Shown here: piece after piece, positions 1 to 5,391 of the stretch | Layout of the letters: each line of letters opens with the position of its first letter | Numbering within the stretch: the stretch's first letter is position 1 | NCBI GenBank assembly: GCA_905234205.1 | Contig: CAJOGG010000108.1 | Coordinates: 1 to 5,391, forward strand | Direction: 5' to 3' | Length of the DNA stretch: 5,391 nt | Source of the DNA: an uncultured Synergistales bacterium | GTDB lineage: Bacteria; Synergistota; Synergistia; Synergistales; Aminobacteriaceae | Translations under genes and position numbers: made by a program | Notes under the pieces: generated by a model | What the model saw: only the letters and a program-made list of their open reading frames with translations | Told to the model about the DNA's origin: nothing | Databases searched by the model: none

Positions 1-687
1 CAAGAGCTGTAGTATCCCGTTAATCTCACGTCCGTACAAAAGATTCTTCATTGCGTTCACCAACGGTATACCAGGAATCATTAATAGCGATATAGTTATC
101 AAGACCACGGAAAGATTATCGCCTACCCCGAAATATACCAGGAATATCGCCGCAAACGTTGCTATCAACATCGTAAGAGCGTTAATCAGAATTACATCGA
201 AGCCACTACGCTCAAACGCCTTCATCAAGAAATGCAACAACGCTGTAACGAGTGAAACAGGTATCAATGTAAATACGTTCCCGCCGAACATAAAGCACAA
301 GCAACACATAGCGCTGATACGTCCTAAAAGAATCACACTATCGCTGTAGTTATGAACCTCCATAGCGCGTTCAAGCATCTTATCGAGTAATTTCGGGGTT
401 GGGGTTATCTCTGCGACTTTGTAGGAAAGTTGATTCAAGCTCTTCAATCGCTCTAAATGAATGCCGGCCGCTGGAACAGTTACTTGCCTAGATGAGTAAT
501 TACCCTCTGAATCATAAGCACTCACAGAAAGATTCGTGCTCAACATAAATATGCTGACGTCCTTCAACTTATAGGCCCTGCAAATAAATTCGATAGCCAG
601 TTGGACTCTTTCCAGGTTAGCCCCGCTGACTATCATTTGACGGCCTAAATTAACACAAAACGTTAATATCTCGTCTATATTTCTCAT
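1..687 (-). CDS. ThrE/YjjP-family (DUF1212) threonine/serine exporter, N-terminal part, runs off window
   Basis: The reading frame is open from ATG at 687 to base 1, giving 229 residues with no stop, so the 3' end lies outside the window. Residues about 5-110 form the soluble N-terminal part of DUF1212 proteins, beginning with an amphipathic stretch containing SGANLERVQ (21-29). Hydrophobic segments follow at about 117-137, 139-156, 165-186 and 190-209. The last of these leads into the family hallmark IPGIPLVNAMKNLLYG (204-219), which matches the usual PGxxLtNaixDLixG pattern. Known members export threonine and serine or related small solutes across the inner membrane; the substrate here is an inference. 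The start lies three bases after the gltX stop with no recognisable Shine-Dalgarno, which points to translational coupling. The missing end decides whether this is a short protein needing a separate DUF3815 partner or a fused full-length ThrE. Confidence 0.88.
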   Translation of the reverse strand, partial: MRNIDEILTFCVNLGRQMIVSGANLERVQLAIEFICRAYKLKDVSIFMLSTNLSVSAYDSEGNYSSRQVTVPAAGIHLERLKSLNQLSYKVAEITPTPKLLDKMLERAMEVHNYSDSVILLGRISAMCCLCFMFGGNVFTLIPVSLVTALLHFLMKAFERSGFDVILINALTMLIATFAAIFLVYFGVGDNLSVVLITISLLMIPGIPLVNAMKNLLYGREINGILQLL

Positions 688-690
688 TCG

Positions 691-2031
691 TTATAACAAT
701 CCGTAATATTTCAATCTCGTTTCACATTCTTCACGGCCCATATGTTCGGCAACTTCGAATATTCCCGGGCTCACTTTCATTCCCGTTAATGCAAATCGTA
801 ATGGCATTGCGTAATCCTTCATCTTTGCGCCTTCCTGTGAACTCACCCAACTGCGAGCGATCTCCTCAAGCTTTTCATGTTTCCATTCAGGCGACTCGAA
901 TAAGGCTTTGAAGAAGGGTTTCAGTTTTTCCTTGTCGAGCCCTTCAGCGTTCCAACGCGCTTTAACTGGCTCAAACGATACGAAATAGTCCGAGAACTCC
1001 GCCATCTCTTTAGCTGTACGTCCACGACCGGCCATTAACGTCAACGAGTCGGCTAAATATTTATCACTATGCTTATCAACTTGCAGCCCCGCTTCAATCC
1101 AGAACGGCTTCACCATTGAGAGTCTTACCATAGGATCTAAAGCCTTCAAATGTTCCTGGTTAATGTAATTGAGTTTATCAAAATCGAATACCGCGGCTTT
1201 ACGTGTAACCCGTGAGAGTTCGAATAACTCTGCAGCTTCAGGGCGTGTGAAAATTTCCTTATCGTCTCCAGCTGACCAACCTAACAGGGCCAAAAAATTG
1301 AACATTGAGTCCGGCATATAACCCATATCGCGATATTCATAAATACTAGTGGCTCCGTGACGCTTGCTTAACTTCTTCTTGTCTCGTCCCAAAATCATAG
1401 GCAAGTGGGCAAATTCCGGGACCTCCCAGCCTAATGCACGATAAAGCAAAATCTGTTTAGGAGTGTTGGAAATATGATCTTCGCCTCTGATTACGTGAGT
1501 GATTTTCATTGAATGATCGTCAACAACTACCGCGTAATTGTATGTGGGCATTCCGTCGCTCTTAATGATTACAATATCCTTGAGCTTATCAGAATCTTTC
1601 TCGCGGAGTCCGTCGCTCATAACGTCAATTTGTCCGTAAACTATATCTTTGAACGAAATATCTTGGCCTGGTTCAACTTTAAATATAATTGCTTCTCCGT
1701 CTCTGTACGCTTTACCTTCTGCAACCAATTTTTCCGCATAATCACGATAAATATCAAGGCGTTCAGATTGTCTATAAGGTCCATAATTTCCTCCGATGTC
1801 TGGCCCTTCGTCCCAATCGAGTCCAAGCCACACCATGCCCGACATGATAGTCTGCTCATATTCTTTTGTTGAACGTACTAGGTCAGTATCCTCAATACGT
1901 AGAATAAATTTTCCGTTGTTGTGTCGCGCCCATAGCCAGTTGAATAAAGCCGTATGTCCTCCACCAATATGCAACGCTCCTGTAGGACTTGGGGCAAATC
2001 TTACTCGTACATTGTCAGTTTTCTCTGTCAT
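691..2031 (-). CDS. gltX: Glutamyl-tRNA synthetase, short form (446 residues)
   Basis: This class I synthetase charges tRNA with glutamate in the cytoplasm using ATP. The Rossmann catalytic domain opens with FAPSPTGALHIGG, giving the HIGH-type motif at residues 21-24, followed by LRIEDTD (44-50). PTYNYAVVVDD (162-172) and VIRGEDHISNTP (180-191) are standard glutamate and adenylate-site segments. The KMSKS-type loop is KLSKR at 220-224. The C-terminal anticodon-binding part runs from about 270 to 446. The protein is shorter than the usual 470-500 residues because only three residues (RDG, 110-112) separate GKAY (106-109) from EAIIFKV (113-119). In most bacterial enzymes this gap holds roughly 45-50 residues, with the CxC zinc site where one is present. 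The frame is continuous through the joint, so it is not a frameshift. AAGGAGG lies upstream at an unusually long spacing, and no other in-frame start fits better. Discriminating versus non-discriminating activity cannot be told by eye. Confidence 0.97.
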   Translation of the reverse strand: MTEKTDNVRVRFAPSPTGALHIGGGHTALFNWLWARHNNGKFILRIEDTDLVRSTKEYEQTIMSGMVWLGLDWDEGPDIGGNYGPYRQSERLDIYRDYAEKLVAEGKAYRDGEAIIFKVEPGQDISFKDIVYGQIDVMSDGLREKDSDKLKDIVIIKSDGMPTYNYAVVVDDHSMKITHVIRGEDHISNTPKQILLYRALGWEVPEFAHLPMILGRDKKKLSKRHGATSIYEYRDMGYMPDSMFNFLALLGWSAGDDKEIFTRPEAAELFELSRVTRKAAVFDFDKLNYINQEHLKALDPMVRLSMVKPFWIEAGLQVDKHSDKYLADSLTLMAGRGRTAKEMAEFSDYFVSFEPVKARWNAEGLDKEKLKPFFKALFESPEWKHEKLEEIARSWVSSQEGAKMKDYAMPLRFALTGMKVSPGIFEVAEHMGREECETRLKYYGLL

Positions 2032-2045
2032 TAAATGTTTTTGCT

Positions 2046-2052
2046 CCTCCTT
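2046..2052 (-). promoter_or_regulatory. Ribosome binding site of gltX (long spacing)
   Basis: The minus strand reads AAGGAGGAGC here, a near-perfect match to the 16S rRNA tail. The distance to the ATG at 2031 is 12-14 bases depending on which GGAG is paired, longer than the usual 5-9. No in-frame ATG, GTG or TTG lies between, so the ATG stands. Confidence 0.75.
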
Positions 2053-2068
2053 GTTAAATTATGCGTGA

Positions 2069-2100
2069 ATTATACTCTATTCACTTCTCGTCCCAGTCAA
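2069..2100 (-). promoter_or_regulatory. Possible internal promoter for gltX
   Basis: The minus strand has a perfect -10 hexamer TATAAT at 2074-2069, just after the stop of the upstream exported-protein gene. A TTGACT -35 candidate sits at 2100-2095, inside the end of that gene, but the spacer is 20 bases, longer than the preferred 16-18. A start near 2062 would give a leader of about 30 bases carrying the gltX ribosome binding site. The -10 is good and the -35 placement poor, so this is tentative. Confidence 0.4.
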
Positions 2101-2518
2101 TTGACTCAAGTATCGATTCTAAATCTGGCTGCACAGTTTCGTCCTCAAAGCCAGTCATTGAAATAAGCAAATAATAATCGTCTGTGCCCGTCATTAATGC
2201 AATACTCTCAGAGCCTAAATTGTTCTTGAAGTTGAATGAGTAATCGCCGTCATCATCTTGTTCAAGATCAACGCCTTCACGTTCTATATAAAGCTTTTCA
2301 ACTATGTCGCTAAACACACCTTCATTAATTTTGCCGAAGAATATTTCCATTGATGCCTTAGAACTGTCGGATTTCAAGAGTATAGTTTGCTCTTTCTGTT
2401 CTGCACTCCAACCGTTAGGGACATTCACAGAAACATTGTCAAATTTTTGAAGCTCTGCATAGCTGGATCGACATAACACGAACGATAATATCAAACACAT
2501 GAAAATCTTACTGCTCAT
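2081..2518 (-). CDS. Exported 145-residue protein of unknown function
   Basis: I do not recognise a named family. The N-terminus is a clear Sec signal peptide: a lysine at 4, a hydrophobic core at about 5-16, and a likely signal peptidase I site SYA|EL after residue 21. No lipobox fits the cysteine at 16, because the residue before it is leucine. The mature protein of about 124 residues is strongly acidic, especially EQDDDGDY (86-93) and the tail DWDEK. It opens with FDNVSVNVPNGW (26-37), alternating strands and a 'VPNGW' turn that recall the PsbP/DcrB-like fold found in small exported proteins. That resemblance is only suggestive. The start is fixed by an excellent Shine-Dalgarno. The gene lies 49 bases upstream of gltX on the same strand and diverges from an exported PepSY gene, so it is likely the first gene of the gltX-exporter cluster. 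It probably acts in the periplasm or outside the membrane. Confidence 0.82.
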   Translation of the reverse strand: MSSKIFMCLILSFVLCRSSYAELQKFDNVSVNVPNGWSAEQKEQTILLKSDSSKASMEIFFGKINEGVFSDIVEKLYIEREGVDLEQDDDGDYSFNFKNNLGSESIALMTGTDDYYLLISMTGFEDETVQPDLESILESIDWDEK

Positions 2519-2524
2519 GACCTA

Positions 2525-2532
2525 TCACCTCC
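2525..2532 (-). promoter_or_regulatory. Strong ribosome binding site for the 145-residue exported protein
   Basis: The minus strand reads GGAGGTGA six bases before the ATG at 2518, an almost full-length complement to the 16S rRNA 3' end at ideal spacing. It confirms the start codon and supports the small exported protein as a real gene. Confidence 0.85.
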
Positions 2533-2538
2533 GATATG

Positions 2539-2567
2539 ATTATATAGCACAAAAAAGAGACCCAAAA
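2539..2567 (-). promoter_or_regulatory. Candidate promoter of the exported protein-gltX cluster
   Basis: The minus strand carries TATAAT at 2544-2539; the overlapping reading TGC-TATATA (2549-2541) would be an extended -10. Seventeen bases upstream is TTTTGG (2567-2562), a poor -35. The predicted transcription start near 2532-2534 would leave a leader of only about 15 bases, beginning at the ribosome binding site. That is tight, so the real promoter may lie further upstream in the divergent region. Confidence 0.35.
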
Positions 2568-2684
2568 TATCATTACAAGTCTGTAAATGTTTAGTAGTAA
2601 TCTTCCTGTTGATTTGAAACGTGAAAGAATTTCCGGAATTTTGTAATTTAAATCTTCGCTTAAAATTTTGCCAGTTAATCATTA

Positions 2685-2698
2685 TCAAAAATTTTTGA
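2685..2698. promoter_or_regulatory. 14-base AT palindrome overlapping the PepSY -35 element
   Basis: TCAAAAATTTTTGA is a perfect inverted repeat with no spacer. Its right edge overlaps the -35 hexamer TTGACG of the PepSY gene promoter. It could be a repressor operator or a bent A-tract acting as an UP element. An AAAATTTT run at 2662-2669 lies about two and a half helical turns upstream. In AT-rich intergenic DNA such a palindrome may also arise by chance. Confidence 0.4.
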
Positions 2699-2722
2699 CG
2701 TTTACGCGTTACGTGTTAATAT
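2695..2722 (+). promoter_or_regulatory. Promoter of the exported PepSY gene (sigma-70 type, extended -10)
   Basis: TTGACG at 2695-2700 matches the -35 consensus at five of six positions. After a 16-base spacer comes TAATAT at 2717-2722, preceded by TGT (2714-2716), which supplies the extended -10 TGn. AT-rich DNA upstream could serve as an UP element. Transcription should begin near 2729, giving a leader of about 25 bases with GAAGGGAG at 2735-2742 as the ribosome binding site. Confidence 0.65.
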
Positions 2723-2754
2723 AAAAAAATCGTTGAAGGGAGATTCGATTCATT

Positions 2755-3096
2755 ATGAAAAGTAAATTATTGGCGGTGTTGTTGCTTGTTTGTATGTTTG
2801 CGCTTGTTGGGACGGCTTGTGCTGATCATGATGGACGCTGGGTACGTGAAGAGGCTGCTAGAAGACAAATGACGCTAATAACTATAAATCAGGCCAGAGA
2901 AATCGCATCAAAAAGTTTCGCTTCAGGTAATGTCAGGATCAAGGAAATTGAGTTGGAAAACGAAGCTGACGATTACCCGAATGATATTCACTTTAGACCT
3001 ACATACCAGATTGAATTAGTTCATAACGGTATTGAATACGACGTTGACATTGACGCAGCAACAGGAGAAGTTCTCAAGTTAAAACGCGACGATTAA
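2755..3096 (+). CDS. Small exported PepSY-domain protein
   Basis: This is a 113-residue protein with a signal peptide: lysines at 2 and 4, a hydrophobic core at about 5-18, and a likely signal peptidase I cut after ACA (21-23). The cysteine at 22 might suggest a lipoprotein, but glycine at -3 makes GTAC a poor lipobox. Residues about 42-109 form one PepSY domain: the helix ITINQAREIASKSF (42-55), a strand at 60-67, YQIELVHNGIEYDVDIDA (84-101), then the hallmark ATGEVLKL (102-109). PepSY domains occur in propeptides of M4 peptidases and in many small exported proteins, and are thought to inhibit peptidases or bind cell-surface partners. No peptidase gene lies in this window, so the partner is unknown. 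The gene is monocistronic here: it diverges from the 145-residue exported gene and meets trkH head-on. GAAGGGAG lies 12 bases before the ATG, a slightly long spacing. Confidence 0.9.
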   Translation: MKSKLLAVLLLVCMFALVGTACADHDGRWVREEAARRQMTLITINQAREIASKSFASGNVRIKEIELENEADDYPNDIHFRPTYQIELVHNGIEYDVDIDAATGEVLKLKRDD

Positions 3097-3097
3097 T

Positions 3098-4549
3098 TCA
3101 CTTCTTGTATGTTCCTGGTACAAACAACAATAAAACAGCAAAAAGTTCCAACCTTCCAGCTAGCATACAGAACGAGAACAACCACTTGACAATCCCCGGA
3201 AGCCACTCGAAATTTTCCACTGGGCCAAGAGCGTTTAATCCGGGGCCTACATTGCTTAGACAAGTCAATACTCCAGTAAACGCCGTCAATAAATCAACTC
3301 CAAAGCCTGTTGTTATTAAAGTAGCTGCACCAAGAATTAACATGTACAGGACGAAAAATGCAGCTGCTGAGTCCATTGTGTTACGAGTTATTGGTTTGCC
3401 GTTCATTCTAGCAGTTATTACCGCACGAGGGTGCAGAAGCCTCCATATCTCTGCCCTTAACTGTTTGCCTATAATTTGAAAGCGCGAAACCTTACAGCCT
3501 CCACCCGTTGAACCTCCCGAAGCTCCCATGAACATCAACAGCACGAACAAAAATTTTGTGAACTCCGGCCATAAGTTATAATCCTCAACGATAAAACCGG
3601 TAGTAGTCATTACGCTGACGACGTGAAAAAATGTTCTTCGTAACGTGTGTTCAATTCCTTGAAACATTCCCGAAAAATATAACGCAACAGACATAGCAAG
3701 AGCCGCAAAAATTGTAATGCCTAAATAAGCTCGAAACTCTTCATCAACTACGAAATCATGAAACTTCTTCTGAAGCAGCAGGAAATACAGCGAGAAATTA
3801 ACACCCGAGGCAAACATGAAAATTATTATCACCCACTGAATATAAGGACTTGTGAAGTATGCAATTGAGTTATTCTTTGTTGAGAAACCTCCGGTTGCTA
3901 TCGTCGAGCATGAATGCGCAAACGCGTCAAATAAACTCATTCCGCCGAGAGCTAATAAAACTGTCTCGAACAGAGTCAAAAATACATACACGCTCCATAA
4001 TCTAATTGCCGTCTGATGCAGACGAGGAGTAACTTTTTCGGCTGTAACTCCTGGGACTTCTGCCTTGTACATTTCCATACCTGACACTCCCAAGAAAGGC
4101 AACACTGCTAAACTCAAGACTATAATTCCCATTCCCCCCATCCAGTGAGTCAGGGAACGCCACAATAATATTCCGCGTGGCAATGCTTCTATATCGCTGA
4201 AAATCGTTGCGCCTGTAGTCGTAAAGCCTGACATAGTTTCAAAGAATGCGTCTGTGTAAGTATGTGTTGCGCCTGATAACCAATGAGGTAACGCCCCAAG
4301 AAAGGAAGCTACCAACCATGAAAAACCAGTTACTCCTACTCCTTCGCGAATCCCCATTGAAAGTTTCTGTTTTCTGTCAGAGTTAGCAGCAAATACTATG
4401 CTCATGAAAATTCCGGCCAACATAGAAAGTGCAAACGCGCTTATATCTCTGGTACCGTCGTAGAGAGCTATACACAACGAAGGCAGCATTGCGAACGATA
4501 CAACCAGACAAATTAATGACATCACGCGAAAAACTGTTTTAATCTTCAT
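3098..4549 (-). CDS. trkH: TrkH-type potassium uptake channel subunit
   Basis: This is the membrane subunit of the Trk/Ktr/HKT potassium transporter superfamily, moving K+ (sometimes Na+) inward under TrkA control. Numbered from an upstream GTG at 4564, the four selectivity-filter loops are TTTGAT (115-120), ATGGF (223-227), TTTGF (320-324) and SNVGPG (437-442). Each has its key glycine. The intramembrane gating segment after the third repeat appears as GASGGSTGGGCKVSR (347-361), with cysteine where isoleucine is common. Many hydrophobic helices fill the rest and the C-terminus GTYKK is short, as in TrkH. I prefer the ATG at 4549 (483 residues), which overlaps the end of trkA by 11 bases and has GAGAG eight bases upstream. 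The GTG at 4564 would add five residues and has only a weak GAAG. The gene is evidently co-transcribed with trkA. Its stop is one base from the convergent PepSY stop. Confidence 0.96.
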   Translation of the reverse strand: MKIKTVFRVMSLICLVVSFAMLPSLCIALYDGTRDISAFALSMLAGIFMSIVFAANSDRKQKLSMGIREGVGVTGFSWLVASFLGALPHWLSGATHTYTDAFFETMSGFTTTGATIFSDIEALPRGILLWRSLTHWMGGMGIIVLSLAVLPFLGVSGMEMYKAEVPGVTAEKVTPRLHQTAIRLWSVYVFLTLFETVLLALGGMSLFDAFAHSCSTIATGGFSTKNNSIAYFTSPYIQWVIIIFMFASGVNFSLYFLLLQKKFHDFVVDEEFRAYLGITIFAALAMSVALYFSGMFQGIEHTLRRTFFHVVSVMTTTGFIVEDYNLWPEFTKFLFVLLMFMGASGGSTGGGCKVSRFQIIGKQLRAEIWRLLHPRAVITARMNGKPITRNTMDSAAAFFVLYMLILGAATLITTGFGVDLLTAFTGVLTCLSNVGPGLNALGPVENFEWLPGIVKWLFSFCMLAGRLELFAVLLLFVPGTYKK

Positions 4550-5391
4550 GTTTGACACTCTCACTAAATAACTTCGCTGTTTCAGGCATCATTGAAGTAA
4601 GCGCAAACAATATAACATGATCTCCGGCTAATAATTTCGTTGCTCCTGTCGGCACTAAAACTTTCTCGCCTCGTCCTAATAAAGCTACTACAGCACCCTT
4701 CTTCAACTTTATCTGTGCTAGAGTTTTCCCGATTAATTCATTATGCTCGGACATGACCACTTCAAGCATTTCAGCGTTGATTCGTTCAATGATTGAGAAA
4801 GCGCGGGTGTGTCTTGGATAATGAACTACACGAAGAATAAGGCTTGCTAATGCTTCATTAGGATCAACAATTACATCTACTGGTATAGCCTTTGTGAGTT
4901 CCTGATAGTCCTTGCGCTTAACGATCGCTATAGTTTTCTTGGCTCCCATTTGCTTGGCCATAGCGGAGTAAATCAAATTTAGCTCGTCAGAGTCAGTTGC
5001 ACATACATAGCCATCAGCGTCTTCTATTCCTTCTTCTGTTAGAACTTTCCTGTCAATTCCATCACAGTTCAAGATTAAAGCTTCGCCCAACTCTTCTGAT
5101 AATTTTGCACATTTTTCTGGGTCCTTTTCAATTAGACGCAAGCTGACGTTACCAAAATCTTTTCTTACGGCTTGAGCAATTTGTGTACCTAGTTTGCCGC
5201 CTCCAACGATGAATAACTTACGCAATGAACGAGATTTTCTTATATCAGGTTGGAAAATTTGCTGCAATAAATCCGCGCTTTGTCTGTAAGTAACAACGTA
5301 ACACACATCATTAGCCCTTAACACAGTGAAACCGTTAGGAACTCCTGCTTCTCCGTCCTCATGTTCGACGTGCACGAATACAGCTATTAAG
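4539..5391 (-). CDS. trkA: TrkA potassium-channel regulator, C-terminal part, start outside window
   Basis: The frame stays open to the window edge: LIAVF precedes the GTG at 5375, which is therefore an internal valine codon and not the start. About 283 residues are visible, against roughly 450 for full TrkA. They cover the end of the first RCK_C domain (up to about residue 45, with GEAGVPNGFTVLRANDVCYVV resembling the usual 'G..ivP.G.T.l..gD.vyv'), a full second RCK_N and a second RCK_C. RCK_N has the nucleotide-binding GGGKLG (63-68 of the visible part) and an acidic residue closing the second strand in RLIEKD (85-90), which suits NAD(H) or other adenine-nucleotide binding. Its later part has CATDSDELN. 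The last RCK_C ends near VPTGATKLLAGDHVILF. TrkA assembles on the cytoplasmic face of TrkH and gates it in response to bound nucleotide. The stop lies inside the trkH start region, indicating translational coupling. Confidence 0.95.
   Translation of the reverse strand, partial: LIAVFVHVEHEDGEAGVPNGFTVLRANDVCYVVTYRQSADLLQQIFQPDIRKSRSLRKLFIVGGGKLGTQIAQAVRKDFGNVSLRLIEKDPEKCAKLSEELGEALILNCDGIDRKVLTEEGIEDADGYVCATDSDELNLIYSAMAKQMGAKKTIAIVKRKDYQELTKAIPVDVIVDPNEALASLILRVVHYPRHTRAFSIIERINAEMLEVVMSEHNELIGKTLAQIKLKKGAVVALLGRGEKVLVPTGATKLLAGDHVILFALTSMMPETAKLFSESVKHED

Noticed and set aside
1641..1859. Minus-strand 72-codon frame inside gltX
   Set aside because: It is an alternative frame of the same strand, lying wholly within gltX, with no independent start signal. 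I also considered whether it meant a frameshift removing the missing GltX segment, but the gltX frame is continuous and motif-rich on both sides.
1513..1872. Plus-strand open frame of 119 codons inside gltX
   Set aside because: It is antisense to a fully conserved synthetase, has no family-like motif and shows no convincing ribosome binding site; it is a shadow of gltX.
1796..2068. Plus-strand 90-codon frame over the gltX start
   Set aside because: It is antisense to the conserved HIGH region of gltX, and its composition reflects the complement of that sequence.
2631..2638. TTCCGGAA palindrome in the divergent intergenic region as an operator
   Set aside because: It is only eight bases, the symmetry breaks immediately outside, and it is not positioned on a recognisable promoter element.
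2813..2823. Lipobox in the PepSY protein (GTAC)
   Set aside because: Glycine at -3 is a poor fit to the lipobox; a signal peptidase I cut after ACA explains the sequence better.
3065..3075. GAGAAGTTCTC inverted repeat near the end of the PepSY gene as a terminator for trkH
   Set aside because: The two 5-base arms are separated by a single base, which cannot form a proper hairpin loop, and no T-run follows on either strand.
3105..3479. Plus-strand 124-codon frame just downstream of the PepSY gene
   Set aside because: It lies entirely antisense to the conserved C-terminal part of trkH and has no recognisable domain.
5373..5375. GTG as start of a 278-residue TrkA
   Set aside because: The frame continues upstream to the window edge with RCK_C-like residues (LIAVF), and known TrkA proteins are about 450 residues, so the start lies outside the window.

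Overview
The window carries seven genes: two run off its ends and five are complete. Six lie on the minus strand and one small gene lies on the plus strand. Base composition is AT-leaning and Shine-Dalgarno sites of the AGGAGG type are used, so this is bacterial chromosome. The style of the glutamyl-tRNA synthetase (HIGGGHTALFNWLWAR, a shortened connective-peptide region) and small exported PepSY proteins would fit an anaerobic lineage such as Synergistota. That placement is an impression from memory, not a search result, and is weak.

Layout, right to left as transcribed on the minus strand. First comes the 3' two thirds of trkA (4539-5391, start outside the window), then trkH (3098-4549), overlapping by 11 bases. 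Together they encode a Trk/Ktr-type potassium uptake system: TrkH is the membrane channel subunit with all four selectivity-filter loops visible, and TrkA is the cytoplasmic nucleotide-binding RCK regulator. The trkH stop codon faces the stop codon of a plus-strand gene for an exported 113-residue PepSY protein (2755-3096). Only one base separates the two stops and no terminator hairpin is visible there.

A 236-base divergent intergenic region (2519-2754) separates the PepSY gene from a second minus-strand cluster. It holds a convincing extended -10 promoter for the PepSY gene, an overlapping 14-base AT palindrome, and a weaker promoter for the other side. The second cluster is an exported 145-residue protein of unknown function (2081-2518), gltX for glutamyl-tRNA synthetase (691-2031), and the N-terminal 229 residues of a ThrE/YjjP-family (DUF1212) amino-acid exporter (1-687). 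The exporter gene starts three bases after the gltX stop with no visible ribosome binding site, so it is probably translated by coupling.

The window is mostly ordinary housekeeping and transport. I see no mobile element, CRISPR array, RNA gene or defence system. The points most worth a second look are the GltX protein lacking the usual segment of roughly 45-50 residues in its connective-peptide region, the divergent pair of small exported proteins with operator-like sequence between them, and the nearly overlapping convergent stops.
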